NCBI GenBank assembly: GCA_963843085.1
Contig: CAWJJG010000010.1
Span: 186,001-250,000, forward strand
Length of the DNA stretch: 64,000 bases
Direction: 5' to 3'
Source of the DNA: DASUPK01 sp963843085
Lineage (GTDB): Bacteria > Actinomycetota > Thermoleophilia > Solirubrobacterales > 70-9
Shown here: in pieces, positions 1 to 9,809 of the stretch
How the letters are laid out: every line of letters starts with the position of its first letter
How positions within the stretch are numbered: position 1 is the first letter of the stretch
Translations under genes and position numbers: made by a program
Notes under the pieces: model-generated
What the model was told of the DNA's origin: nothing
The model's input: the letters and a program-made list of their open reading frames with translations, nothing else
Databases searched by the model: none

Positions 1-824
1 CGAAGGTGCCGCCGTCGCGGCTGATCGACGATCGCCACAAGCTGCTCCACATCTTCACCTCATACACGTCGTCCGACATCGGCAGTGAGACCCAGCTTCT
101 CGAGCTGCTGAAGCTCTTCTTTGATCTGCGCGGCGCGCAGATCAAGCAGGTCCACTTCCAGGCCGAGCTCGGGCCCTCCTACGTCACCGCGACGCAGTCC
201 CAGATCCACACCGCCGTCGCCCAGTTCCTCGGCGTGAAGGGCACCCCGGGCCCCGTGGCGAATTCCGCCAAGCCGACGAACCCGGTTTCCACCCAGACGG
301 CGCCCGATGCGACCAAGCCGCGACCGGTGGTTCCCAAGAAGAAGAAGAAGAAGAACAGCACCGGACCGTCGAACCTGGTGGAGACCAGTTACGGCAAGCA
401 GATCGCCCGCAGCATCCGCCGGCGCAAGCTCAAGGTTCCGGTCTACTACCCGACCGTGCTCGAGTCCGGCAGCGAGTACGCACAGAGGCCGCGCGCGTAC
501 AAGATCAACGGCAAGGGGGACGAGTCTCCGCCGCATTCCGAGCGCGCCGCCTACAAGTGGGTCTTCTCTCTGCCGACCATCGGCGACTACTACGGCTTCG
601 AGGGCACCCGCTGGAAGAATCCCCCGATCCTGGACAACCCGAGTGAAACCAAGACGATCGGCGATCGCGACTACCTGCTCTTCTACGACGGCGACGAGCT
701 CCGAATGGTCGGCTGGAAGACTGATCAAGGCTCGTTCTGGGTCTCGAACTCGTACATCGAGAGCGTCCCGAACGAGGACATGCTGAAGATCGCCGAGGGC
801 TTCCACAGGCTCCCGGGGACCTAG
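1..824 (+). CDS. LytR-CpsA-Psr (LCP) family protein, C-terminal part
   Basis: The reading frame is open from the window edge, so the 5' end is missing; the first GTG at 6 is not evidence of a start. The visible part begins in the last segment of an LCP catalytic domain (RLIDDRHKLLHIF, LLELLKLFFDLRG). A Pro/Thr/Lys-rich linker with a run of six lysines follows, then a roughly 150-residue C-terminal domain (YGFEGTRWKNPP, LRMVGWKTDQGSFWVSN). LCP proteins transfer undecaprenyl-linked glycopolymers onto the cell wall, outside the membrane. The next genes make nucleotide sugars, which fits. The family call rests on the C-terminal third only. Confidence 0.62.
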   Translation, partial: KVPPSRLIDDRHKLLHIFTSYTSSDIGSETQLLELLKLFFDLRGAQIKQVHFQAELGPSYVTATQSQIHTAVAQFLGVKGTPGPVANSAKPTNPVSTQTAPDATKPRPVVPKKKKKKNSTGPSNLVETSYGKQIARSIRRRKLKVPVYYPTVLESGSEYAQRPRAYKINGKGDESPPHSERAAYKWVFSLPTIGDYYGFEGTRWKNPPILDNPSETKTIGDRDYLLFYDGDELRMVGWKTDQGSFWVSNSYIESVPNEDMLKIAEGFHRLPGT

Positions 825-837
825 CGGGCGATCGCTC

Positions 838-2139
838 GTGAGCGAGAGGGAGCCGATCGGGGTGGTCGGGGCCGGCTGGGTCGGGCTGGTGACGGCAGCC
901 TGCTTCGCCGAGCTCGGGCATCGGGTCGTCGTCCGGGAGATCGTGCCTGAGAAGGTCGAGTCGCTGCGCCGGGGGGAGATCCCCATCCACGAGCCGCAGC
1001 TCGCTGAACTGATCGAGCGAAACGCCGAGCGCCTCACCTTCACGGCCGAGATGGCCGAACTGCTCGACGGCCCGCGCTTGCTCTTCGTCTGCGTGCAGAC
1101 CCCGCCGACCTACTCCGGCGACGCGGATCTCTCCGCGGTGCAGCGGGCGGTCGAGGAGATCGGCAAGCCGGACGGCAAGGCGCTCGTCATGAAGAGCACC
1201 GTCCCGGTGGGCACCGGGCGGGCCATTCACCGGGATGCCCCGGACCTGGCCTATGTCTCCTGCCCCGAGTTCCTCAGGGAGGGCACGGCCGTCAGGGACT
1301 TCCTGGAGCCGGACCGGGTCGTCATCGGGTCCGACGGCGATCAGTGGGCCGCCGACGCCGTGGCAGCCGCCTACGAGCCGCTCGGTGCTCCGATCGTCCG
1401 GACCGATCTCTCCAGCGCGGAGATGATCAAGCTCGCCTCCAACGCCTACCTGGCGACCAAGATCAGCTTCATCAACGAGATCGCCAATGTCTGCGACGAG
1501 GTCGGCGCGGACGTGACCGAGGTGGCGCGGGGGATGGGCATGGATCCCCGGATCGGCGACCGGTTCCTGAACGCCGGCCTCGGCTTCGGCGGGTCCTGCT
1601 TCCCCAAGGACACCCAGGCGCTCAAGATCCTCGCCGGGAACAGCGGCTACCACTTCCAGCTGCTCAGCTCGGTGATCGAGGTGAACGAGCTGCAGAAGCG
1701 TCGGGTGATGTCCAAGCTCTCGAAGCACCTCGACACCCTGGTCGGCAAGCGCGTCGCGCTCCTCGGTCTCGCCTTCAAGCCCGACACGGACGACATGCGC
1801 GAGGCCTCGAGCCTCGTGCTGGCCTCGCGCCTCGAGGGAGAGGGAGCAACGGTCGTCGCCTTTGACCCGGTGGCGGAGGGTGCCGCCCGCGAGCTGCTGC
1901 CGAGCGTCGAGATGGCCAGGTCCGCGATGGAAGCGCTGGAGGGCGCCGGCGCCGCGGTGCTCGTCACCGAGTGGCCGGAGTTCGCCCAGCTCGACTGGCC
2001 TGAGGTCGTCAAGCGGATGGCCAACCCGCTGCTGGTCGACGGCCGGAACTTCCTGGATCCCGCCGAGGTCCGCGCCGCGGGCATCACCTACGAGGCGATC
2101 GGGCGCCCGAGCGTCCCAAACCACTCCAAGGTGGGCTGA
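838..2139 (+). CDS. ugd: UDP-glucose/GDP-mannose 6-dehydrogenase family protein
   Basis: Oxidises a nucleotide hexose (probably UDP-glucose to UDP-glucuronate) with two NAD+, in the cytoplasm. The N-terminal Rossmann loop is GVVGAGWVGLVTA. The central dimerisation helix contains EMIKLASNAYLATKISFINE, and the catalytic cysteine lies in GFGGSCFPKD near residue 250. The C-terminal domain has the conserved LGLAFKPDTDDMREA. At 433 residues it is full length. The GTG start lies 13 bases after the preceding LCP gene. Its stop shares TGATG with the next gene, so it is translationally coupled to the nucleotidyltransferase. Confidence 0.9.
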   Translation: MSEREPIGVVGAGWVGLVTAACFAELGHRVVVREIVPEKVESLRRGEIPIHEPQLAELIERNAERLTFTAEMAELLDGPRLLFVCVQTPPTYSGDADLSAVQRAVEEIGKPDGKALVMKSTVPVGTGRAIHRDAPDLAYVSCPEFLREGTAVRDFLEPDRVVIGSDGDQWAADAVAAAYEPLGAPIVRTDLSSAEMIKLASNAYLATKISFINEIANVCDEVGADVTEVARGMGMDPRIGDRFLNAGLGFGGSCFPKDTQALKILAGNSGYHFQLLSSVIEVNELQKRRVMSKLSKHLDTLVGKRVALLGLAFKPDTDDMREASSLVLASRLEGEGATVVAFDPVAEGAARELLPSVEMARSAMEALEGAGAAVLVTEWPEFAQLDWPEVVKRMANPLLVDGRNFLDPAEVRAAGITYEAIGRPSVPNHSKVG

Positions 2140-3122
2140 TGCAGGCGCTGATCCTGGCCGGCGGCGAGGGGACTCGCCTGCGGCCCCTCACCTACACGGT
2201 GGCAAAGCCGGTGCTGCCGCTCGTCGGGCGCCCGCACATCGGCTACGTGATCGATTGGCTCGCCCGCCACGGTGTGGACGACGTGATCGTCTCCTGCGGA
2301 CACCTCGCAGAGGGGATGAGGAACATCCTCAGCGCGCTCGACCTGGGCGTCCAGATCCGTTTCGCGGAGGAGCCCGACGCGCGGGGAACGGCCGGTGCGA
2401 TCCGGTTCGCAGACGACATGCTGGCCGACCGCTTCTTCGTCCTCAACGGCGACGTCCTCTGCGACCTCGACCTGACTGCGCAGATCTCCCAGCACGAGCG
2501 CACGGGCGCGCGCGCGACGATCGCTCTCTATCCGGTCACCGACCCGACGGGCTACGGGCTGGTTCACCGGCACGACGACGGTGAGATCACGGAGTTCCTC
2601 GAGAAGCCCGAGCCCGATCAGGTGGACACCGACGAGATCAACGCCGGCGCATATCTGCTCGAGCGCTCGGTCCTCGACGAGATCCCGCCGGATCAGAATG
2701 TCTCGATCGAGCGCGAGGTCTTCCCGAAGCTGATCGGCAACGGCCTCTACGGGATCCGCCAGGAGGGCTACTGGATCGACATCGGGACACCAGAGCGGTT
2801 CCTGGAGGCGAATTGGGACATCCTCGAGGGGCGTGTGGAGACGATCCACGGCCGCTTCGAGGAGCCGAAGATGGTGGGGGAGGGCTGCCGGCTCTCGGAG
2901 GGCGCCGAGCTGCGCGAGCCGTGCGTGGTCGGCGACGGCTCCCGGATCGGCGACGGCGCCATGATCGAGCGCTCCGTGCTGCTCGATCGCTGCGTCGTCG
3001 GGGACGGGGCGGTCGTCTCCAACAGCATTCTCAGCGCGGGAGTGACCGTCGAGGCCGGGGTGGAACTCCGGGACGCCGTGGTCGGCGAGGACGAGCTGGT
3101 GGGGGTGGCGGCGAGAAAGTGA
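2139..3122 (+). CDS. Sugar-1-phosphate nucleotidyltransferase with hexapeptide-repeat tail
   Basis: Makes a nucleotide sugar from NTP and a hexose-1-phosphate. The N-terminus LILAGGEGTRLRPLTYTVAK is the nucleotidyltransferase signature; FFVLNGDVLCDLD carries the metal-binding Asp, and FLEKPEP and YWIDIGTPERF are also present. The last ~90 residues look like a left-handed beta-helix (CVVGDGSRIGDGAMIERSVL). Substrate is uncertain: mannose-1-P guanylyltransferase and glucose-1-P thymidylyl/uridylyltransferase are both possible. It sits between ugd and a phosphomannose/phosphoglucose isomerase, which favours a mannose or glucose product. A paralogue starts at 7407. Confidence 0.85.
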   Translation: MQALILAGGEGTRLRPLTYTVAKPVLPLVGRPHIGYVIDWLARHGVDDVIVSCGHLAEGMRNILSALDLGVQIRFAEEPDARGTAGAIRFADDMLADRFFVLNGDVLCDLDLTAQISQHERTGARATIALYPVTDPTGYGLVHRHDDGEITEFLEKPEPDQVDTDEINAGAYLLERSVLDEIPPDQNVSIEREVFPKLIGNGLYGIRQEGYWIDIGTPERFLEANWDILEGRVETIHGRFEEPKMVGEGCRLSEGAELREPCVVGDGSRIGDGAMIERSVLLDRCVVGDGAVVSNSILSAGVTVEAGVELRDAVVGEDELVGVAARK

Positions 3123-4120
3123 ACGTGATCGGCGGGGACATGCTGGACGCGGCTCGCGCGATGCCGGATCACCTGCGCGACGCTCTGTGGCGGATCGAGT
3201 CGGCGCGCCTCGGGACGATGGAGGCGCCGGCGGCGTTCTTCTGCGGGATGGGCGGTTCGGCGATCGGCGGCGATCTGGCGATCGCAGCGCTCTCCGACCG
3301 CCTCACCAAGCCGATGATGGTCGCGCGGGGCTATGAGCTTCCCGCGTGGTCGCCGGCCGGCTCCGCCGTCCTCTGCTCGAGCTACTCCGGCAACACCGAG
3401 GAGACCCTCGCCTGCTACGCGGCGGCGGAGGCCCTCGGCGCACAGCGGCTGACCGCCACGACCGGTGGCGAGCTCGCCGAGGCCGCCCGCGCCGACGACG
3501 TCCCGGTGATCGGCCTGCCCGCGGGGCTCCAGCCTCGGGCGGCGGTCGGCTACATGTTCTGCGTGGCGGCCGAGCTGGCGGCGCTGGCCCTCGCGGGCCC
3601 GCGGATCCACACGGAGATCGACGCCGCCGCGTCCCATCTCGGGACGGCGTTCGAAGCGGCGCACACCCTGGCGAAGGAGCTGGCCGGGCAGATCGGCTCC
3701 GCGACTCCGGTGATGCACGGCAGCGATCTGACCGCGCCGGTCGCCTATCGCTGGAAGTGTCAGATCAACGAGAACGCGAAGATTCCCGCCTACTCGGCCG
3801 TCCTCCCGGAGGTGGACCACAACGAGATCGAGGGCTGGTCGGGAGCTGATGGGCGCTTCGCCGCGATCTTCCTCGGCGACCGCGACCAGCATCCCCGCGA
3901 GCGCAAGCGCTTCGAGCTCACAGCGAAGGCGATCGAGCCCTACGCCTCGACCGTGATCAGCCTCGAGACCGAGGGCGAGACGCGCACCGAGCGCCTGCTG
4001 CACTCGGTGCTGCTGGGTGACCTGCTGGCGATCGAGCTCGCCGACGCCCGCGGCGTCGACCCGCTGGCGGTCGACGTGCTGGAGGGATTCAAGAGGGAGA
4101 TGGGCCGGCCCAACGGCTAG
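3119..4120 (+). CDS. Bifunctional phosphoglucose/phosphomannose isomerase family protein (SIS domain)
   Basis: Interconverts fructose-6-P with glucose-6-P and/or mannose-6-P, feeding the upstream nucleotidyltransferase. SIS-fold motifs are FFCGMGGSAIGGDLA and CSSYSGNTEETL. The family signature KCQINENAKIPAYSA and EVDHNEIEGW supplies the catalytic Glu/His region. I place the start at GTG 3119, which overlaps the previous stop as GTGA; GTG 3125 is an alternative. The frame stays open further upstream, but that stretch only antisenses sense with the nucleotidyltransferase. The product is about 333 residues, normal for the family. The stop overlaps that of the convergent arfB gene. Confidence 0.87.
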   Translation: MNVIGGDMLDAARAMPDHLRDALWRIESARLGTMEAPAAFFCGMGGSAIGGDLAIAALSDRLTKPMMVARGYELPAWSPAGSAVLCSSYSGNTEETLACYAAAEALGAQRLTATTGGELAEAARADDVPVIGLPAGLQPRAAVGYMFCVAAELAALALAGPRIHTEIDAAASHLGTAFEAAHTLAKELAGQIGSATPVMHGSDLTAPVAYRWKCQINENAKIPAYSAVLPEVDHNEIEGWSGADGRFAAIFLGDRDQHPRERKRFELTAKAIEPYASTVISLETEGETRTERLLHSVLLGDLLAIELADARGVDPLAVDVLEGFKREMGRPNG

Positions 4121-4527
4121 TAGTCGCTCGGCGGGCGGCGCTGGGCCTTGCGCTGAGAGCGCTGGCGCTTCTGATCGAGCCGGCGCTCCTTCGCCGCGCG
4201 TGACGGCTTGGTCGCCCGGCGCGGCTTCGGGCGCCGCAGTCCCTCGACGAGCTTCTCGCGCAACCGCTCCAGCGCCAGCTCGCGATTGCGCGCCTGGCTG
4301 CGGGCGTCCTGGGCGACGGCGGTGACCCGGTCGCCGAGCTTTCGCTTCAGCAGGGCCCGCTGTCTTTCGCTGAGCGCCTCGGAGGCGTCGACGTCGAAGA
4401 CGGCCTCGATTCGCGAGGCGGTCACGTTCGCATGCTGGCCGCCCGGCCCCGATGAGCGGCTGGCGCGCAGCTCGATTTCCTCGAGCGGGATATCCGTACC
4501 CTCTGCGACCCGAATGACGTCGTCCAT
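4117..4527 (-). CDS. arfB: Peptidyl-tRNA hydrolase ArfB-type (RF1/RF2 GGQ domain) ribosome-rescue factor
   Basis: A 136-residue stand-alone GGQ-domain protein. ASRSSGPGGQHANVTASRIE carries the catalytic GGQ that hydrolyses peptidyl-tRNA. The C-terminus is very basic (KPSRAAKERRLDQKRQRSQR), as in ArfB/YaeJ, where the tail enters the empty mRNA channel of stalled ribosomes. It lacks the codon-recognition domain of RF1/RF2. Inferred role: tmRNA-independent rescue, as backup to the smpB/ssrA system also in this window. Its stop shares the sequence CTAG (4117-4120) with the stop of the convergent isomerase gene. Confidence 0.88.
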   Translation of the reverse strand: MDDVIRVAEGTDIPLEEIELRASRSSGPGGQHANVTASRIEAVFDVDASEALSERQRALLKRKLGDRVTAVAQDARSQARNRELALERLREKLVEGLRRPKPRRATKPSRAAKERRLDQKRQRSQRKAQRRPPSDY

Positions 4528-4586
4528 CGACGCATAACGTAACCTCGGGCCTCGTCAAAACTTCGACTCAGGAGACCGCCGACCGC

Positions 4587-6068
<1,482 letters not shown>

Positions 6069-6070
6069 TC

Positions 6071-7393
6071 ATGAAGAGGGGGCTGCTCGCTTGCGCGCTC
6101 GCGCTGGCGCTCTGGCCCGCGCACGCCGGGGCGGTCAGCCTGCAGTCGATCGGGCCCAGCTTCGACCAGCCCGTCTTCGCCACCTCGCCGCCGGGTGACC
6201 CACGGCTGTTCGTGGTTGAGCGGACAGGCCGGATCCAGGTCGTCCATGACGGCGCGGTCACCGAGTTCCTCGACATCCATCCGCAGACGACCACCGACGG
6301 CGAGCGCGGGATGCTCTCGATGGCGTTCGACCCCAACTACGCCGCGAATGGGCTCTTCTACGTCTTCTACACCGGGGCCGCCGCCGCCGACGGCGTCGAC
6401 GGACTGGGTCACGTCGACGAGTTCCACGTCAGCCCCGACCCGAACGTCGCCGATCCGGCCAGCCAGCGGCACGTGCTGACGATCTCCCGGCCGAGCGCCG
6501 GCGCGTCCAACCACAACGGCGGACAGCTTCAGTTCGGAAAGGACGGGCTGCTCTACGTCTCGGTCGGGGATGGCGGAACCGGCGGGTCGACCGCGCCCGA
6601 CACCTCGCTCCTCAACGGCAAGATCCTCCGGATCGACCCGCACGGCGCGGGCGATGGGGCCCACGGCATCCCGGCGGGGAATCCCTACGCGGGCGTTCCC
6701 GGGGCCGTTCAGGAGATCTGGAGCCTCGGCCTCCGCAATCCGTTTCGCTTCTCCTTCGACGCGCTCACCGGCGACCTGGTGATCGGGGACGTCGGTGAGA
6801 CACAGTGGGAGGAGGTGGACTTCGCGCCCGCGGCATCCGGCGGTGGGAGAGGTGCCAACTTCGGATGGCCCGGCTGCGAGGGCCTGGAGGGAAGCTGTCC
6901 GGGCGCCACGCCGCCAGTCTTCGTCTATCCGCACAGCAATCCGGGCGGCGACGTCGCCCACGGCTGCGCGATCATCGGTGGCTACGTCTATCGCGGCAGC
7001 CTCGCCCCCGAGATCTCGGGGCGCTACCTCTATGCGGACCTCTGCGCGGCCGAGCTTCGCTCATTCGCTCTCAGCAACCCCGCCGCGAGCGACCGCGCGG
7101 AGAGCGCCCCGGGCGCACTCGACAGCGCCCGCTCGTTCGGCGAGGACTCAGGCTGCAATCTCTACGCGATGAACGCCTCCACGGTGTTTCGGATCGTCGG
7201 CTCCGGCGGGACCGGCGCATCCGTCTGCCAGAGGGCTCCGGCCACCTGCGGGAAGTGCCCGGCCGGCAAGAAGGGCAAGAAGTGCAGGCACAAGCGCAAG
7301 AAGAAGCGTGCCGCCGCCTCGAAGAAGCACAAGAAGCACAAGAAGCACAGGAAGTGCAAGAAGCACAAGAAGAAGCGGAAGAGGAAGAAATAA
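6071..7393 (+). CDS. Secreted PQQ-dependent sugar dehydrogenase (GSDH family) with Lys-rich C-terminal tail
   Basis: About 440 residues starting at ATG 6071, two bases after ahcY. The N-terminus is a Sec signal peptide (MKRGLLACALALALWPAHAGA). The body is a six-bladed glucose/sorbosone dehydrogenase propeller: RLFVVERTGRIQV, RGMLSMAFDPNY, NHNGGQLQFGKDGLLYVSVG, GLRNPFRFSFD and GDVGETQWEEVD. Members oxidise aldoses outside the cell with PQQ. The last ~45 residues are almost all Lys, His, Arg and Cys (about 7254-7390), not part of the normal family fold. The tail resembles those on other exported proteins in this window. Confidence 0.85.
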   Translation: MKRGLLACALALALWPAHAGAVSLQSIGPSFDQPVFATSPPGDPRLFVVERTGRIQVVHDGAVTEFLDIHPQTTTDGERGMLSMAFDPNYAANGLFYVFYTGAAAADGVDGLGHVDEFHVSPDPNVADPASQRHVLTISRPSAGASNHNGGQLQFGKDGLLYVSVGDGGTGGSTAPDTSLLNGKILRIDPHGAGDGAHGIPAGNPYAGVPGAVQEIWSLGLRNPFRFSFDALTGDLVIGDVGETQWEEVDFAPAASGGGRGANFGWPGCEGLEGSCPGATPPVFVYPHSNPGGDVAHGCAIIGGYVYRGSLAPEISGRYLYADLCAAELRSFALSNPAASDRAESAPGALDSARSFGEDSGCNLYAMNASTVFRIVGSGGTGASVCQRAPATCGKCPAGKKGKKCRHKRKKKRAAASKKHKKHKKHRKCKKHKKKRKRKK

Positions 7394-7406
7394 CCTTCCG
7401 CCCCTG

Positions 7407-8480
7407 ATGAGGGCGATGATCCTGGCGGCGGGGCTGGGCACGCGGCTGCGGCCGCTGACCTACGTGATGCCGAAACCGGTGGCGCCGGTGCTGAACAGGC
7501 CGATCATCGCCTGGATCGCCGACCTGCTCGCGGAACACGGGTTCGACGACGTCGTCACGAACCTCTCCTATCTGCCCGAGCAGATCCGCGAGACGCTTGG
7601 GGACGGCTCGTCGTTCGGGCTACGGGTCACCTACAGCGAGGAGTCGGAGCCGCTGGGAACGGCCGGGGGAGTCGGCAAGGTTCACGACTTCCTCAGCGAG
7701 ACCGAGTCCTTCCTGATCATCTCGGGCGACGCGCTCACCGACATCGATCTGAGCGCGATGCGCGAGGCCCACGAGGCGAACGTCGAGCGCGGCGCGATCC
7801 TGACGATCGCCACCAAGCGTGTCGAGGACACCACCCAGTTCGGCGTGGTGATCACCGGCGACGACGGCCGGGTCCAGGGCTTCCAGGAGAAGCCGGAGCC
7901 GGCGGAGGCGCTATCCGATCTCGCCAACTGCGGCATCTACATGTTCAGCCGGGAGATCTTTGATCACTTCCCGCCGCCCGACCACAGGAGCCCGGCGGGC
8001 GACGAGGACCAGCCGCCCGGCTTCGTCGACTGGGCGATGGACGTCTTTCCGGCCCTCCTCGACGGCGACATCCCGTTCCACTCCCACGAGATCGACGCGT
8101 ACTGGAACGACGTGGGCTCGATCGGCGAGTTCGTCCAGGGGAACCGGGACGCCCTCGCCGGCGAGGTCGGGATCAAGCCTCCGGTCCCCGCGGTCAAGGA
8201 CGGCATCTATGCGGCCGACGGCTCGGACCTCGACGGCGTCAAGGTCAAGGCGCCCGTGCTGATCGGGCAGGGCTGCGAGGTCCACTCGAGCGTGGACCTG
8301 CATGGCCCGGTCGTCATCGGGGACGGATGCCGGATCGGACCCTCGGCAATGCTTCGAGACTGCGTCGTCCTCCCCGGCGCCGAGGTCCCGGCCGGCGGAA
8401 TGGTCGTCGGGGGCCTCTACGGCGTCTCAGCGGATCGCCCGCTGGCTGACGCCACGGGGGGCCAACCGATCGATTGGTGA
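7407..8480 (+). CDS. Nucleotidyltransferase (mannose-1-phosphate guanylyltransferase-like) with beta-helix domain
   Basis: Starts at ATG 7407 with MRAMILAAGLGTRLRPLTYV, the nucleotidyltransferase phosphate loop. SFLIISGDALTDIDLSAM carries the catalytic Asp, and GFQEKPEPAEALSDLANCGIY and YWNDVGSIGEFVQGN are typical of GDP-mannose pyrophosphorylase-like enzymes. The C-terminal ~100 residues have hexapeptide-like repeats (GPVVIGDGCRIGPSAM). It is a paralogue of the gene at 2139. The frame is open upstream, but that segment overlaps the lysine tail of the previous gene and is not coding. The stop codon lies inside the hairpin at 8474-8512. Confidence 0.85.
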   Translation: MRAMILAAGLGTRLRPLTYVMPKPVAPVLNRPIIAWIADLLAEHGFDDVVTNLSYLPEQIRETLGDGSSFGLRVTYSEESEPLGTAGGVGKVHDFLSETESFLIISGDALTDIDLSAMREAHEANVERGAILTIATKRVEDTTQFGVVITGDDGRVQGFQEKPEPAEALSDLANCGIYMFSREIFDHFPPPDHRSPAGDEDQPPGFVDWAMDVFPALLDGDIPFHSHEIDAYWNDVGSIGEFVQGNRDALAGEVGIKPPVPAVKDGIYAADGSDLDGVKVKAPVLIGQGCEVHSSVDLHGPVVIGDGCRIGPSAMLRDCVVLPGAEVPAGGMVVGGLYGVSADRPLADATGGQPIDW

Positions 8481-8512
8481 GTTCTTCCGGCTTTTCCGGA
8501 ACAACTCACCAA
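8474..8512. terminator. Long hairpin overlapping a stop codon
   Basis: TTGGTGAGTT (8474-8483) pairs with AACTCACCAA (8503-8512). After one C/C mismatch, TTCCGG (8485-8490) pairs with CCGGAA (8496-8501), closing a CTTTT loop. The TGA of the preceding gene (8478-8480) is in the 5' arm. The site lies between convergent genes and is nearly symmetric, so it could act in both directions. There is no U-tract. Confidence 0.6.
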
Positions 8513-8540
8513 CGTGCGCTTCGGACGAGAAGCGGATGTC

Positions 8541-8577
8541 TGGCGCTTTCTTTCCGCATAGCGGAAGAAAAGCGCCA
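8541..8577. terminator. Second bidirectional hairpin with ATA loop
   Basis: TGGCGCTTTCTTTCCGC (8541-8557) faces GCGGAAGAAAAGCGCCA (8561-8577) around an ATA loop, with two mismatches. It stands between the converging genes ending at 8480 and 8595. Read from the minus strand the 5' arm gives a T-rich stretch. The hairpin at 63737-63761 has the same GC-ATA-GC loop. Confidence 0.55.
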
Positions 8578-8594
8578 AATCTGGGCGGCTCGGC

Positions 8595-9062
8595 CTAGGT
8601 CTGCAGCTCCCGGATCACGTCGTCGGCCCAGGGGTTGTCGCCCAGACCCTCCTCGTCGCAGACGATCTTCTCCCCGTCCGGGAACTCGAGGGTCAGGCGG
8701 GTCGTGGTCTGCAACCTCTCGGTGGAGGCCTTGACCCCGGTCCGGTCCCACGACGCCGACTCCTCCTTGATCTTCACGCCGCTTCGGCCCGGCTTGTACT
8801 TGAAGGCGTAGAGCTTCTCGGGAGTCACCGCGAGCATGAACTGGCCCGACAGGCCACCGGCCTTTGACTTGCCCAGCTTGTGGGCAGCTCCATAGGCGAG
8901 CGCCCCCACTTGGAGCTTGCTGATCGCCATCTTCGCTCCCGCGCCGGTCGGGCGGAAGGCGCCCACGGCCAGCACCTCACCGTCCACGTGAGGCTCGACG
9001 GAGGCCCGATACTTCCCGCGCCATTCCTCCGCCACCTCGGGACTGATGTCGAATCGTCCCAT
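8595..9062 (-). CDS. Hypothetical protein, 155 aa, conserved-looking soluble domain
   Basis: I do not recognise this protein. It starts MGRFDISPEVAEEWRGKY after GAGGGGAG, a good ribosome-binding site. A Gly/Ala/Lys-rich middle (LQVGALAYGAAHKLGKSK) precedes alternating beta-like segments (FMLAVTPEKLYAFKYKPG, LTLEFPDGEKIVCDEE), reminiscent of small PH-like or DUF domains. There is no signal peptide or clear membrane helix, so it is probably cytoplasmic. It is divergent from the comF gene and convergent with the nucleotidyltransferase. Coding is supported by length, GC-rich third positions and the start site; function is unknown. Confidence 0.65.
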   Translation of the reverse strand: MGRFDISPEVAEEWRGKYRASVEPHVDGEVLAVGAFRPTGAGAKMAISKLQVGALAYGAAHKLGKSKAGGLSGQFMLAVTPEKLYAFKYKPGRSGVKIKEESASWDRTGVKASTERLQTTTRLTLEFPDGEKIVCDEEGLGDNPWADDVIRELQT

Positions 9063-9113
9063 CGCTGACTCCCCTCGGTCGTAGCCCCCTTTGTCGATGC
9101 CGAATCTACTTCC

Positions 9114-9791
9114 TTGACCGCCGTGCGCCTCTCGTCACGCCCCGGGCCGGACGATCATCCGATCGCCCTGCCGCTGATCGAGGAGATCGTGTCGCTGCTC
9201 GCGCCGCCCCTCTGTGCGGCCTGCGGCGGCGCCGCGGCGCTCGACTCGATTCTCTGCTCCCGGTGCGAGGCGGATCTCGCCTCGGCTGCCAGAACAGTCG
9301 AGGCCGGTCCTCCCGGCGTGGACCTCGCGGTGGCCGCCGCGCCCTTCGATGGCCTCGCGCGGTCGGTGGTGCACGGCCTCAAGTACGCCCGCCGGCTGGC
9401 GCTCGCCGACGTGGCGGCTGCAGCCATGCTGCGCGCGCTGCCGGCCCGTGAGGCGGATGGGGCTGTGGTGCCCGTCCCGGCCGGCCCGTCGAGGTGGCGC
9501 TGGCGCGGGTTCGATCCCGCCGAAGAGATCGCGCTCGCCCTGGCGAAGCGCTCGGGACGGCCCCTCTCCACCTGCCTGCGGCGAGAGAGCGGTCGCCGCC
9601 AGGTCGGGCGCTCGCGGTCGGAGCGCCTTGCGGACCCACCTCGCGTCTGGCTCGCGGAGGAGCCGCCGAATGAGGCGCTCCTGGTCGACGACGTGTGGAC
9701 GACCGGGGCGACCCTCTCCTCCTGCGCGTCCGCACTGCGAGACGGTGGTTGCGGCAGGATCGTTGCCCTCACGCTCGCCCGCACGGTCTGA
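9114..9791 (+). CDS. ComF family phosphoribosyltransferase-like protein
   Basis: 225 residues with the ComF layout: an N-terminal zinc ribbon (LCAACGGAAALDSILCSRCEADL, two CxxC pairs), then a type I phosphoribosyltransferase fold ending in the PRPP loop LLVDDVWTTGATLSSCASAL. The middle segment VVHGLKYARRLALADVAA is also typical. In naturally competent bacteria ComF helps take up single-stranded DNA; in others its role is unclear, and no other com genes are seen nearby. The start is TTG 9114 or GTG 9123; neither has a strong ribosome-binding site. Confidence 0.85.
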   Translation: MTAVRLSSRPGPDDHPIALPLIEEIVSLLAPPLCAACGGAAALDSILCSRCEADLASAARTVEAGPPGVDLAVAAAPFDGLARSVVHGLKYARRLALADVAAAAMLRALPAREADGAVVPVPAGPSRWRWRGFDPAEEIALALAKRSGRPLSTCLRRESGRRQVGRSRSERLADPPRVWLAEEPPNEALLVDDVWTTGATLSSCASALRDGGCGRIVALTLARTV

Positions 9792-9809
9792 CGGACTAGG
9801 CTTTGGGAT

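Noticed and set aside
60..1043. Long open frames antisense to the LCP and ugd genes, and many like them along the window
   Set aside because: They are shadows of GC-rich genes: wrong-strand codon bias, Arg/Ala-rich nonsense and no conserved motif, while the sense strand carries clear families.
4528..4586. S-adenosylhomocysteine riboswitch before ahcY
   Set aside because: The gap is only 59 bases and shows none of the paired elements of the known class.
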